Of a stretch of DNA of 53,756 nucleotides, positions 7,327-17,144 are shown piece by piece. The translations under genes and the position numbers were made by a program. Position 1 is the first letter of the stretch. Each line of letters begins with the position of its first letter. Source of the stretch: Listeria costaricensis (GTDB lineage Bacteria; Bacillota; Bacilli; Lactobacillales; Listeriaceae); the NCBI RefSeq assembly GCF_900183385.1, contig NZ_FXUT01000017.1, positions 1-53,756 of the forward strand. Direction: 5' to 3'. The notes under the pieces are model-generated. The model saw only the letters and a program-made list of their open reading frames with translations. It searched no databases and was not told where the DNA came from.

Positions 7327-8262
7327 ATGAAAATCGTAGAAATTCGTCAATTAGTGAAAAAGTTTGATCAGACGATTGCTGTAGATCATTTGGATTTAAC
7401 GATTGAGTCCGGTCAGATTTTTGGACTGCTCGGCCCAAATGGTGCGGGGAAAAGTACGGCAATCAGTATTATTTGCGGACTTTTGCGCCCAACTGACGGT
7501 ACCGTGCGCTTATTTGGAGAAGAAAGCAACGGACAGAATACCGCCCATAAAGCAAGAATCGGGCTGGTCCCACAAGAGATTGCGCTTTATCCCGATTTAT
7601 CCGCCTATGAAAATGTGCGCTTTTTTGCCGGCCTATATGGCTTGCGCGGCGAGGCGCTTGAACAGGCTGTGCAGCAAGCATTGAAGTTTGTCGGCTTGGA
7701 AGAAAAGGCCAAACTGCGCCCGAAAACCTTTTCCGGCGGGATGAAAAGGAGGCTCAATATTGCCTGCGCGATTGCCCACCAGCCGTCGCTAATCATTATG
7801 GATGAACCAACTGTCGGCATTGATCCGCAATCACGCAACTATATTTTAGCCTCTATTCGTCGCCTGAATCAGGAAGGAGCAACGATTATCTACACTAGCC
7901 ACTATATGGAAGAAGTGGAGGAGCTCTGTGATCAGATAGCCATCATTGACCAGGGACGTGTGATCGCTGAGGGCAGCAAAGAAGCGCTGATTGGCCTTGT
8001 GACAGACGTGAAGGAAACCATCATCACAGTGGCTAATGCAGAAAAGGTTGATAAAGAAGCCTTGCTGGCGATTCGCGGGACAGTGGCCGTTCAGATGGAG
8101 GAAAATACCATTCGGCTGACCACGAAAGCAGAAATCAATCAATTGAATGACATGCTTGCCTATTTGCTTGCACATGACATTGAAATATTGACAGTGGAGC
8201 AGCAGAACTTGAATCTCGAAACAGTCTTTTTGAATTTAACCGGCCGTTTGCTGCGGGATTAG
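7327..8262 (+). CDS. ABC exporter ATPase, LnrL/DrrA-like
   Basis: ATP-binding subunit that should power the two ABC-2 permeases that follow. 311 residues: Walker A (GPNGAGKST, about residue 38-46), Q-loop (VPQEIALYP), signature TFSGGMKRR, Walker B with MDEPTVGIDP, switch His in TSHYMEEVEE, and a ~85-residue C-terminal extension typical of drug-exporter ATPases. I chose the ATG at 7327 because AAAAAAGGAGCGGG precedes it; an upstream in-frame start at 7231 lies inside the kinase gene and adds 32 non-homologous residues. Part of the five-gene module; the natural substrate may be a membrane-active antibiotic, by analogy with linearmycin export only. Confidence 0.88.
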   Translation: MKIVEIRQLVKKFDQTIAVDHLDLTIESGQIFGLLGPNGAGKSTAISIICGLLRPTDGTVRLFGEESNGQNTAHKARIGLVPQEIALYPDLSAYENVRFFAGLYGLRGEALEQAVQQALKFVGLEEKAKLRPKTFSGGMKRRLNIACAIAHQPSLIIMDEPTVGIDPQSRNYILASIRRLNQEGATIIYTSHYMEEVEELCDQIAIIDQGRVIAEGSKEALIGLVTDVKETIITVANAEKVDKEALLAIRGTVAVQMEENTIRLTTKAEINQLNDMLAYLLAHDIEILTVEQQNLNLETVFLNLTGRLLRD

Positions 8263-8275
8263 GGAGGAGGCTTTT

Positions 8276-9385
8276 ATGAAACTATTTCAAATCGCATGGA
8301 AGGAATTCAAGCTGAGCCTGCGCGACCGCCAATTTTTCATCTATTCGCTGCTTTTTCCAATTGCGCTCATTTTTGTTCTGGGCAGCGTGCTCCAAAATGC
8401 TTTTGATGATGACATGACCTTTGAAAAAGTAGATGCCGCCTATACCCTTCAAACGGACAAGGAAAGTGCAGCGGCTTTTCAAAATTTTGCCAAACAGGCA
8501 GATGGAGAGCTGATTCATTTTACAAAGATTGATCAGGAAAAAGAGGGACGAGACTTAGTGGCACACGGAAAAAAAGATGCCCTTATTATCATTGATGATC
8601 AAAAAATCCAAGTGGTCACCAACATGCCGGATAAAGTGACCAAAACCGTGTTGGACAACTATATCCAAGCCTTTTCCAGTCAATACCAGCTGGCGGCAGG
8701 AATTGCTCAAGTCGATCCGACCCAAGTCCAGCCGGCTCTACAGAAAGCCTATTCGGAGAGTGCAAAAATCACGACAGCCAAGCCGCCTTCCGGGAATCAG
8801 GTCACCTCTTTTCAATATTATGCGATTGCTTTGATCGCCATGGCAATGATGTTCGGCGTCATGAACGGGGCCAATACGTTCCGAATCGAAAAAACGCTAC
8901 ACACCTATACACGTCTGCAAATTGCCCCTGTTTCCAAGATGACCGTGCTCGGCGGGAATTTCCTCGGGACACTGGGCGTCAATACCTGCGCCCTACTCAT
9001 TCTCATGCTTTTTTCCGGTTTGTTCTTTGATGTCGACTGGGGAAGACATGCCGGCTTTATTTTCTGCATCTATTTATCCCTGCTACTCTTCTCCGTTGCC
9101 CTCGGGATACTGCTGGACATTGTTTCGGATAATAATCCAGCCGTTCTAGGCGCCGGAAACCTGCTCGTCCAAGTATTTTGTTTTCTTGGCGGCGCTTATT
9201 ATCCAATGGTCGGGGAGATCATGCCGCGTTTTTCGCCGGTCGGCTGGTTGAATATCGGCGTGCGCAATCTGCTTTATCAGAACGAATGGCAAGATGCGGC
9301 ACTGGCACTTGCAGGGAACCTTATCTTTACAGCCCTCTTTATCGGCATCTCACTGATTTTGATCAGACGAAAGGAAGTGTATTGA
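8276..9385 (+). CDS. ABC-2 type permease, first of a pair, LnrM-like
   Basis: Membrane subunit of the exporter. 369 residues with the ABC-2 layout: one N-terminal helix (about 22-42), a large extracytoplasmic loop (about 43-175), then about five helices (180-362), ending in a short RRKEVY tail. It begins 14 bases after the ATPase gene with AGGGAGGAGG as ribosome binding site and is followed after one base by the second permease, so equal production of both subunits is likely. The two permeases are related in plan but clearly different in sequence, so the exporter is probably a heterodimer. Confidence 0.85.
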   Translation: MKLFQIAWKEFKLSLRDRQFFIYSLLFPIALIFVLGSVLQNAFDDDMTFEKVDAAYTLQTDKESAAAFQNFAKQADGELIHFTKIDQEKEGRDLVAHGKKDALIIIDDQKIQVVTNMPDKVTKTVLDNYIQAFSSQYQLAAGIAQVDPTQVQPALQKAYSESAKITTAKPPSGNQVTSFQYYAIALIAMAMMFGVMNGANTFRIEKTLHTYTRLQIAPVSKMTVLGGNFLGTLGVNTCALLILMLFSGLFFDVDWGRHAGFIFCIYLSLLLFSVALGILLDIVSDNNPAVLGAGNLLVQVFCFLGGAYYPMVGEIMPRFSPVGWLNIGVRNLLYQNEWQDAALALAGNLIFTALFIGISLILIRRKEVY

Positions 9386-9386
9386 G

Positions 9387-10523
9387 ATGAAACAGATCGG
9401 CTGGTTATTTCACCATCATTTCACCACTCTGCGCTCCAATAAATTCAAACTAATCACGATACTTTTTTTCCCGATTCTAAGCATTCTCATCTACTTCTTC
9501 GCCTATGATCTGCAAGGAGATACGTCAGGCGCCTCGATTCGCGTTGCTAATGACGATGCCGGCACCTATACGACAGCGCTTGTTTCAATGCTGGAAGAAA
9601 AGGGCATCCAGTCTGTTTCAGTGGAAAAAGGGAAGCAGCAGCTTGAGAGCAGTCAGATCGACGCCCTGATTCTTCTTCAAAAAGGCAGCAATCAAAGCCT
9701 GAAAGAAGGAACCCCCGCCCATTTTCAAATCGAGTCCATGCAGGGGGAAGATGTGGTCAAAACGGTGAAGATGACCTTGCAGGCAACAATCGCCCAGGTG
9801 GAAGCTTTGCTAGCAGCTGGCGGCCCTGATCAATTCGCCACCTATCAGGCATCCTATCTGTCGGCAGCCCTTCCCGTGGAAAATGTCAGCTTGAATGACA
9901 AAACCGACCTGGCCAAAATGATGAGCGCACAAATCCTCGGCTTTCTATGCATGATGCTTCTTTATGCCGCCGGGAATGTCGGTGAACTGATTTTACAAGA
10001 AAAAGAAGACCGGACCTATCAGCGTCTGATGAGCACACCACTGTCGGCCAACCAGTATTTGATCGGTAGCAGCCTGTTCGGCTATCTAGTCGTCCTTTTT
10101 GAAGTTTTTGTCTGTCTGATCGCGATGAAATTCATCTTCCAGATTGACCCGGGAACTTCCTATCTGGCACTTTTTAGCATCATGAGCCTGTTTTCTCTGA
10201 TGGCCATTTTCCTGTCACTGGCATTTGGCTTTGCGGCGAAAAGCAGACGCAGTATTAGCGCCCTGCAAATGATTATTTTCACACTGTCGACTCTTCTGTC
10301 CGGCGCCCTGATTCCGATCGCAATCATGCCCGACATCATGCAGAAGGTGGCTCATTTTATGCCGCAATATTGGGTGATGCACGCCATCAGCATCTTGCAA
10401 AATGGCGGCGGACTGGCAGAACTTTTCAGCTCAATCGCCGTGCTGCTCGGCTTCACCGTCCTTTTTGCCAGCATCGCCATCTTCCAGTACCGCAAAAAAG
10501 AACAAGAAACCGTATTTATGTAA
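9387..10523 (+). CDS. ABC-2 type permease, second of a pair, LnrN-like
   Basis: Second membrane subunit, 378 residues. N-terminal helix at about 20-40, a soluble extracytoplasmic region rich in Ser/Gln/Glu (about 45-165), then about six helices starting near 175. The start codon lies one base after the preceding stop, so translation is probably coupled. It is the last gene of the inserted operon and is followed by a terminator. In B. subtilis the homologous pair LnrM/LnrN is needed for linearmycin resistance; here that role is inferred from gene order and family. Confidence 0.85.
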   Translation: MKQIGWLFHHHFTTLRSNKFKLITILFFPILSILIYFFAYDLQGDTSGASIRVANDDAGTYTTALVSMLEEKGIQSVSVEKGKQQLESSQIDALILLQKGSNQSLKEGTPAHFQIESMQGEDVVKTVKMTLQATIAQVEALLAAGGPDQFATYQASYLSAALPVENVSLNDKTDLAKMMSAQILGFLCMMLLYAAGNVGELILQEKEDRTYQRLMSTPLSANQYLIGSSLFGYLVVLFEVFVCLIAMKFIFQIDPGTSYLALFSIMSLFSLMAIFLSLAFGFAAKSRRSISALQMIIFTLSTLLSGALIPIAIMPDIMQKVAHFMPQYWVMHAISILQNGGGLAELFSSIAVLLGFTVLFASIAIFQYRKKEQETVFM

Positions 10524-10536
10524 GAAAAGGAATGAA

Positions 10537-10618
10537 GAGGCTTGAGGATATGCCTGCCGCGCCCGGAAACCATGTTTGTCCAGCGGCATGTGGCAGCTCC
10601 TCTCAAACCTCTTTTTTC
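10537..10618 (+). terminator. Terminator of the ABC exporter operon
   Basis: The outer stem gaggcttgag / ctcaaacctc (10537-10546 / 10602-10611, one mismatch) encloses an inner GC-rich stem (tgccgc / gcggca) and is followed by a T run. Confidence 0.75.
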
Positions 10619-10636
10619 TTTTTTCATAAAAATGGC

Positions 10637-10664
10637 TGTATTTTTAGCCAAGATTTGCTATAAT
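10637..10664 (+). promoter_or_regulatory. Promoter of the yloC-gmk-rpoZ operon
   Basis: Consensus -10 TATAAT (10659-10664) with TG extension (TGC). The -35 is weak (TGTATT, 10637-10642, 16 bp away), as is common with extended -10 promoters. Confidence 0.6.
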
Positions 10665-10698
10665 GATTAGATGAAATCGTGATTCGAGGTGTCTTGTA

Positions 10699-11574
10699 AT
10701 GGTAAAAAGCATGACCGGATTTGGACGTGCCAGTCAGGAAACGGCAGATTTTAAAGTAACCGTCGAACTGAAAGCCGTCAATCATCGCTACTTAGAATGT
10801 CTATTTCGGATGCCAAGGCAGTTTAACTTTTTAGAAGGCAGCATGAAAAAAATGATCGCAAGCGTGATTCGGCGCGGCCGGGTCGAGTGCTTTTTCTCTG
10901 TAGAGGGCACACATATCGCCAAACAATCGCTCGTTGTGGATTGGGATCTGGCCGATCATTATTATCGCTTTTTGAAAAAGGCCAAGGCACGTTATTCCTT
11001 TGAATCTGAGCCCACCATGCAGGATTTTCTGACGGACGCTGCCTATTTGGAAGTAAAAGAAGCACAAGAAGTCAGTCCTGAACTGGAGCCACTTTTTCTG
11101 AAAGCCTTGGAGAAAGCAGTGAAACGGCTGGATGATATGCGGCAAACAGAAGGGAACGAACTCGCCCTCCATTTTAAGACGCATGTCACAACCTTGCAGC
11201 AGGCGCTTCTAGTGGTGGAAGAAGAGCTCCCGAAAAATCGGCTTTATTTTGAAGAAAAGTTGCGTTCTCGACTGGAACAGCTTGCGGGAACTGAGTTTGA
11301 TCAGCATCTACTTTTTTCAGAACTGGCGCTTTTACTAGAAAAAGCGGACATCAACGAAGAAATTGAGCGGCTTGGAAGTCATATCAAGCAATTTGAGAGC
11401 ATCCTTCTGAAAGAGGAGCCCATCGGTCGCAAACTCGATTTTCTCATTCAAGAAATGAACCGTGAAGTCAACACGATCGGTTCAAAAGCCCAAATGCTCA
11501 CCATTACTGAAAAAGTGGTCGAAATGAAGACAACACTTGAAAAAATTCGCGAACAAGTACAAAATGTGGAATAA
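10699..11574 (+). CDS. yloC: YicC/YloC family endoribonuclease
   Basis: 291-residue member of the YicC/YloC family, cytoplasmic proteins reported to have endoribonuclease activity. N-terminal domain starts with the family signature MVKSMTGFGRA; the C-terminal DUF1732 half contains EEIERLGSHIKQFE and the conserved end GRKLDFLIQEMNREVNTIGSK. Length is normal for the family. It is the first gene of the yloC-gmk-rpoZ operon, whose order is conserved in Bacilli. The ribosome binding site is GAGGTGT, nine bases before ATG. The function in this organism is inferred from family only. Confidence 0.92.
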   Translation: MVKSMTGFGRASQETADFKVTVELKAVNHRYLECLFRMPRQFNFLEGSMKKMIASVIRRGRVECFFSVEGTHIAKQSLVVDWDLADHYYRFLKKAKARYSFESEPTMQDFLTDAAYLEVKEAQEVSPELEPLFLKALEKAVKRLDDMRQTEGNELALHFKTHVTTLQQALLVVEEELPKNRLYFEEKLRSRLEQLAGTEFDQHLLFSELALLLEKADINEEIERLGSHIKQFESILLKEEPIGRKLDFLIQEMNREVNTIGSKAQMLTITEKVVEMKTTLEKIREQVQNVE

Positions 11575-11592
11575 GAGAAATGAGGGAAATAA

Positions 11593-12209
<617 letters not shown>

Positions 12210-12210
<1 letters not shown>

Positions 12211-12404
12211 TGTTATATCCATCAATTGACAACCTATTACTAAAAATCGATTCAAAATATTCACTGGTAACAGTGGCAGCAGGACGTGCTCGCAACATGC
12301 AAGCGACGGATTCAAAAGGAACACTTCCAAGCTATGAATCGCACAAGTATGTTGGGAAGGCACTAGAAGAAATCTATGCCGGCAAACTTGTCATTGAAAA
12401 ATAA
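12210..12404 (+). CDS. rpoZ: RNA polymerase omega subunit
   Basis: Small subunit that helps assemble and stabilise RNA polymerase beta-prime. 64 residues starting MLYPSID, with [17 protein letters not shown] and [12 protein letters not shown], both typical. An ATG three bases earlier (12207) overlaps the gmk stop by four bases and is equally possible; GGAGGG at 12195-12200 serves both. It ends the operon at a strong terminator. Confidence 0.93.
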
Positions 12405-12426
12405 GCTGACTTTGAGCGCAAAGAAG

Positions 12427-12468
12427 CTCTGTTTAAAGCGGGAAACCAGCTTTAAGCAGAGTTTTTTT
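12427..12468 (+). terminator. Terminator after rpoZ
   Basis: Stem 12427-12439 / 12449-12461 (ctctgtttaaagc and near-complement) is followed by seven Ts. Confidence 0.88.
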
Positions 12469-12583
12469 ATACCGAAAGCATGAATTCCAAAGCCGTTCTA
12501 TTGTATAATAAAAACAGATGCACGCGGAGCCTGTATCCATTTTTACGCAAACCGCTCCAACAAAAGTGATTGAGGTGAAAAAC

Positions 12584-13795
12584 ATGCAAGGAAAAAATAT
12601 TTTACTGGCCGTCTCAGGCGGGATCGCCGTTTATAAAGCGGTCGCACTGACCAGTAAACTCACACAAAAAGGCGCAAATGTCAAAGTCATGATGACTGAG
12701 CACGCCACGCAGTTTGTTCCGCCGCTTTCTTTTCAAGTCCTTTCCCGAAATGATGTTTATACAGATACTTTTGATGAAAAAGAGTCGAAAGTTGTTGCAC
12801 ATATTAATCTAGCCGACTGGGCAGACCTCGTCATCGTAGCCCCTGCAACGGCCAACCTGATCGGCAAAATGGCGAACGGAATAGCAGATGATATGGTTAC
12901 GACCACATTGCTTGCAACAGAAGCGCCTGTCTGGGTAGCGCCAGCCATGAATGTTCATATGATCAGCCATCCGGCAGTCGTCCGCAACATTGAGCGGCTA
13001 TATCAAGACGGCATCCGTTTTATCGAACCGGACGAAGGCTATCTGGCTTGCGGCTATGTAGGTCGAGGTCGCTTGGAAGAACCAGAGAAAATCGCCGCAC
13101 GAATCGAAGAATTTTTTAGAGAAGATCAGACGGAACTTGCCGGCAAAAAAGTGCTCATCACAGCAGGCGGTACACGTGAAAAACTAGACCCAGTCCGCTA
13201 TTTTACCAACCGTTCGAGCGGTAAGATGGGTTTTCAGATTGCCGAACAAGCCATGCTAAAAGGTGCCGACGTGACCCTTGTGACCACCACGCGTGAACTA
13301 CCCGTCCCGCCTAATATGAAAGCCGTCTATGTCGACTCAGCCGAAGAGATGTATCAAGCCGTGACAAGTGTCAAAGAGCAGCAGGATGCCTTTGTTATGG
13401 CAGCAGCCGTCGCCGACTATACACCTGTCGAAGTGCACGCGCATAAAATCAAAAAACAGCCCGGCGATCTGACCATTCAACTGAAACGAACCAAAGATAT
13501 CCTGCTTTCTGTCGGAGAAACCAAACGTCCTGATCAAGTGGTTGTCGGCTTTGCCGCGGAAACGCAAAATGTGGCCGAAAATGCCCGCGCCAAACTGCAC
13601 AAAAAACACGCCGATCTCATCGTTGCCAATAATGTCGCAGAGCAAGGGGCAGGCTTTGGCGTTGATACCAATATCGTCACCTTCTATTTCGCAGATGACC
13701 AAGAAATCGCTCTACCACTTTTGGATAAACGCGACGTGGCCGCACGAATCACGACGGAAATCAGCCGCGTACTGGAAGCCAAGCACAATGGTTAA
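12584..13795 (+). CDS. coaBC: Bifunctional CoaBC (phosphopantothenate-cysteine ligase/decarboxylase)
   Basis: Makes 4'-phosphopantetheine for coenzyme A: CoaB joins cysteine to phosphopantothenate using CTP, and CoaC decarboxylates the product with FMN. 403 residues. The N-terminal flavoprotein half has SGGIAVYKA and PAMNVHM and the active-site Cys in ACGYVGRGRL; the C-terminal half has TAGGTREKLDPVR and NRSSGKMG. I chose the ATG at 12584 preceded by GAGGTG; an upstream in-frame start adds 22 residues not found in the family. It overlaps priA by eight bases. CoA feeds the acyl-carrier pathway encoded downstream in this window. Confidence 0.94.
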   Translation: MQGKNILLAVSGGIAVYKAVALTSKLTQKGANVKVMMTEHATQFVPPLSFQVLSRNDVYTDTFDEKESKVVAHINLADWADLVIVAPATANLIGKMANGIADDMVTTTLLATEAPVWVAPAMNVHMISHPAVVRNIERLYQDGIRFIEPDEGYLACGYVGRGRLEEPEKIAARIEEFFREDQTELAGKKVLITAGGTREKLDPVRYFTNRSSGKMGFQIAEQAMLKGADVTLVTTTRELPVPPNMKAVYVDSAEEMYQAVTSVKEQQDAFVMAAAVADYTPVEVHAHKIKKQPGDLTIQLKRTKDILLSVGETKRPDQVVVGFAAETQNVAENARAKLHKKHADLIVANNVAEQGAGFGVDTNIVTFYFADDQEIALPLLDKRDVAARITTEISRVLEAKHNG

Positions 13796-16190
13796 TGTCG
13801 CAGAAGTGATCGTCGATGTCCCGGCCATGCAAGTGGACCGACCGTTCGACTATCTGATTCCAGAAGAGTTGACCGACGTCGTAACAGCCGGCATGCGCGT
13901 GATCGTGCCATTTGGACCGCGCACCGTTCAGGGATTTGTCATTCAAACCAAAGTGACCCCCGACAATCATAAACTAAAGCCAATTCGTGAAGTTATGGAT
14001 CTTTTGCCCGTCCTAAGTACCGAACTTTTAGCGCTGGGTGACTGGCTGGCAAAAGAAACGCTATCGTTCAAGGTTTCAGCCTATCAGGCCATGCTGCCGG
14101 CACTTCTCCGCGCCAAATATGAAAAATATTTTGTCCGCCTAGACGAAGAGGACGCAGAGCTTGAAGCGCTTTTTGAAGGCTATGAAACACTCGACTGGAA
14201 AAAAGCCGAAGCAAACGGACTCCTCAAAGTCATTCAAAAATACCTGAAAAACGGTCAAGCAGAAGTCATTTACCAGGTGAAAAATAAGATTACCAAAAAG
14301 AAAGCTCGCTACGTTCATTTGAAAAAGGATCCAGTCCAACTGGAAGAGGCCCTGCTCGATTTGCCTAAAAGCGCCAAAGCACAGCAAAAAGTTTTACGTT
14401 ATTTTATGCAGACAGGCGAAACCAAAATCACCCAAAAAGCCCTGCAGGAAAGAGCGGGAGTCACGACTGAACCAATCAAAAAACTTGCCCAAGTCGGCAT
14501 TTTGAAAATTGTCGATCAGGAAGTGGCACGCGATCCCTATCAAGGACGGGTTTTTGAAAAAACGACCGCACTGCCGCTTCTTGACGGGCAGAAACAAGCT
14601 TGTGACCAAATCATCGAGGCGGTCGAACAAAACCGAGCTGAGACCTTTCTGCTTCATGGGGTGACGGGCAGCGGGAAAACTGAAATCTACCTGCAAACCA
14701 TCGAACACGTCTTAAAGAAGGGGCAGGAAGCGATCGTACTCGTACCGGAAATCTCCCTGACCCCACAAATGGTGAATCGCTTCAAAAGCCGTTTTGGCGA
14801 TGAAGTGGCCGTGCTGCATAGTGCCTTGTCCTCCGGTGAAAAGTATGACGAATGGCGCCGAATTGAGAAAAAAGAAGCCCATGTGGTCGTCGGTGCCCGT
14901 TCAGCCGTTTTCGCTCCTTTTGAAAATTTAGGCATGATCATCATTGACGAGGAGCACGAGGCCACCTATAAACAAGAAGACAATCCGCGGTATCATGCAC
15001 GTGACGTAGCCATCTGGCGTGCGGCCCGTGCGAATATCCCCGTTGTTCTGGGCAGCGCGACCCCCTCCATGGAATCCTTTGCCCGCGCCAAAAAAAATGT
15101 CTATACACTGCTTTCACTGCCCGATCGAGTCAATCAGCAAGACCTGCCCGAAGTCCACGTTGTCGATATGCGCGATGAACTCAGACAGCAGAACAGGACC
15201 GAGTTTTCACGCATCCTGCTCGAAAAAATGAAAGACCGGCTGGCAAAAGGCGAGCAAACCGTCCTTCTGCTCAATAAACGCGGCTATGCGTCCTTTGTGA
15301 TGTGCCGTGACTGCGGCTATGTCGTCGAGTGCCCCAACTGTGATATTTCTCTGACCTACCATCAGGCGACTCACAAGATGAAGTGCCATTATTGCGGTCA
15401 CGAGGAAGCCGTTCCGAATCACTGCCCATCCTGCGAAAGCGAGCATATCCGCTATTTCGGCACCGGTACGCAAAAAGTCGAGGAGAGCCTGACCAAGCTG
15501 CTACCAGAAGCACGAATTATTCGCATGGATGTCGACACGACCCGGACAAAAGGAGCCCATGAGAAGCTCCTGCAACGTTTTGCTAATCATGAAGCCGACA
15601 TTTTGCTCGGGACACAAATGATTGCCAAAGGACTGGATTTTCCGGACATCACGCTAGTTGGTGTTTTAAATGCCGATACAATGCTATTTTTGCCAGACTT
15701 CCGTTCAGCCGAGCGGACCTTCCAGCTACTCACTCAGGTCAGCGGACGAGCTGGACGACACGAACTCACCGGGGAAGTCATTGTGCAAAGCTATACACCC
15801 GAGCACTACAGCATTCAGTACGCCAAAAAGCATGACTATCTGGGCTTTTATGAACATGAAATGCAGATGCGTTATCGCTATCAATATCCACCGTTTTACT
15901 ATTTGACGCTGATCGGGGTCAGTCATGAAGATGAAATGACCGTCATCCGAACGATTCGACAAATTGCCGACTATCTGCGTTCCAAGCTGCATCAAAATGC
16001 GCTGATACTCGGCCCCGTACCCAGCACGATCAGCCGGATCAAGAATAAATACCGCTACCAATGCATGATCAAATATAAAGTCGAGCCTGAACTGCAGGCC
16101 GAATTAAAAAGCATTTTGGAACACTATCAAAAAGACCAGCAAAAAGGACTCACGATCTCGATCGACGTGCAGCCCTATGTGCTGATGTAA
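13788..16190 (+). CDS. priA: Primosomal protein N' (replication restart helicase PriA)
   Basis: Superfamily 2 DNA helicase that recognises stalled forks and reloads the replication machinery. 800 residues. N-terminal DNA-binding domain (VNVAEVIVDVPAMQVDRPFDY); Walker A GVTGSGKTEIY from residue 291; Walker B IIDEEHE; the aromatic-rich loop YKQEDNPRYHARD; and eight zinc-binding cysteines in four pairs (CRDC, CPNC, CHYC, CPSC), then helicase motifs V-VI. The start at 13788 lies in the end of coaBC; the longer open frame upstream is coaBC read in another frame. Coupling to coaBC and fmt is as in Bacillus. Confidence 0.95.
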   Translation: MVNVAEVIVDVPAMQVDRPFDYLIPEELTDVVTAGMRVIVPFGPRTVQGFVIQTKVTPDNHKLKPIREVMDLLPVLSTELLALGDWLAKETLSFKVSAYQAMLPALLRAKYEKYFVRLDEEDAELEALFEGYETLDWKKAEANGLLKVIQKYLKNGQAEVIYQVKNKITKKKARYVHLKKDPVQLEEALLDLPKSAKAQQKVLRYFMQTGETKITQKALQERAGVTTEPIKKLAQVGILKIVDQEVARDPYQGRVFEKTTALPLLDGQKQACDQIIEAVEQNRAETFLLHGVTGSGKTEIYLQTIEHVLKKGQEAIVLVPEISLTPQMVNRFKSRFGDEVAVLHSALSSGEKYDEWRRIEKKEAHVVVGARSAVFAPFENLGMIIIDEEHEATYKQEDNPRYHARDVAIWRAARANIPVVLGSATPSMESFARAKKNVYTLLSLPDRVNQQDLPEVHVVDMRDELRQQNRTEFSRILLEKMKDRLAKGEQTVLLLNKRGYASFVMCRDCGYVVECPNCDISLTYHQATHKMKCHYCGHEEAVPNHCPSCESEHIRYFGTGTQKVEESLTKLLPEARIIRMDVDTTRTKGAHEKLLQRFANHEADILLGTQMIAKGLDFPDITLVGVLNADTMLFLPDFRSAERTFQLLTQVSGRAGRHELTGEVIVQSYTPEHYSIQYAKKHDYLGFYEHEMQMRYRYQYPPFYYLTLIGVSHEDEMTVIRTIRQIADYLRSKLHQNALILGPVPSTISRIKNKYRYQCMIKYKVEPELQAELKSILEHYQKDQQKGLTISIDVQPYVLM

Positions 16191-16202
16191 GAAGGAGAAC
16201 AC

Positions 16203-17144
16203 ATGAAAAAAATTCTATTTATGGGCACACCCGAATTTTCCGTTCCGATTTTAGAACGCCTGGCGAAAGACTATCAGGTCATCGGCGTCGTCACCCAGCC
16301 AGATCGCCCCGTTGGCAGAAAACGCGTTTTAACCCCGCCACCAGTAAAAAAGAAAGCACTTGAACTAGGATTAAACGTCTACCAGCCGGAGAAACTTCGC
16401 GATTCAGCAGAACTGGCAGAACTAGTCGAGTTAGACATGGACCTGCTCGTAACCGCTGCCTATGGTCAAATTTTGCCCGTTTCATTATTAGAAGCACCGC
16501 GATTTGGCTCAATTAATGTTCATGCATCGCTACTGCCAGCATATCGCGGCGGCGCACCCGTGCATTATGCCGTGCTTGACGGACAGCCGGAAACCGGTGT
16601 GACAATCATGTATATGGTCAAGCAACTGGATGCCGGCGATATGCTTGCCCAAAGAAAAATACCGATTACAGATCAAGATGACACTGGCACCATGTTTGAT
16701 AAACTAAGCCAGCTTGGGGCAGAACTCTTGATGGATACTCTGCCTGAACTTTTTGCCGGCCATCTGGAAGCCGTTCCGCAAGATGCTGAAAAGGTGACCT
16801 TTGCCCGCAATATCAGCCGAGAACAGGAGAAAATCGACTGGAACAAAACCGCCCGTGAAGTATTCAATCAGGTTCGTGGCCTGAGCCCGTGGCCTGTTGC
16901 CTATACAACTTTGACCGAAAAGCCGTTTAAAATTTGGCAGGCAAAACTCACAGAAGAAACGAGCGCAGATCCTGCCGGAAGTTTTTATCCACTTGGAAAA
17001 AATCGACTAGGCATTACAGCAGGAGATGGAAAAGTTGTCGAGCTGCTCGAGGTACAACCGGCCGGAAAGCCCAAAATGCCCACTGCAAGCTTTATGCAAG
17101 GAGCAGGACGCACTCTAAATGAAAAAACAAGGTTTGGTGATTAA
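16203..17144 (+). CDS. fmt: Methionyl-tRNA formyltransferase
   Basis: Formylates initiator Met-tRNA with 10-formyl-tetrahydrofolate. 313 residues. Catalytic residues Asn105, His107 (NVHASLLP) and Asp143 (QLDAGD) are present; N-terminal MGTPEFSVP and the C-terminal OB-fold half are normal. A strong AAGGAGA precedes the ATG. A peptide deformylase gene, often next to fmt, is not present here. It lies directly before rsmB, with no spacer between stop and start. Confidence 0.95.
   Translation: MKKILFMGTPEFSVPILERLAKDYQVIGVVTQPDRPVGRKRVLTPPPVKKKALELGLNVYQPEKLRDSAELAELVELDMDLLVTAAYGQILPVSLLEAPRFGSINVHASLLPAYRGGAPVHYAVLDGQPETGVTIMYMVKQLDAGDMLAQRKIPITDQDDTGTMFDKLSQLGAELLMDTLPELFAGHLEAVPQDAEKVTFARNISREQEKIDWNKTAREVFNQVRGLSPWPVAYTTLTEKPFKIWQAKLTEETSADPAGSFYPLGKNRLGITAGDGKVVELLEVQPAGKPKMPTASFMQGAGRTLNEKTRFGD

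Noticed and set aside
13542-13787. 82-residue N-terminal extension of PriA
   Set aside because: It is coaBC read in another frame; the family N-terminus begins at 13788.
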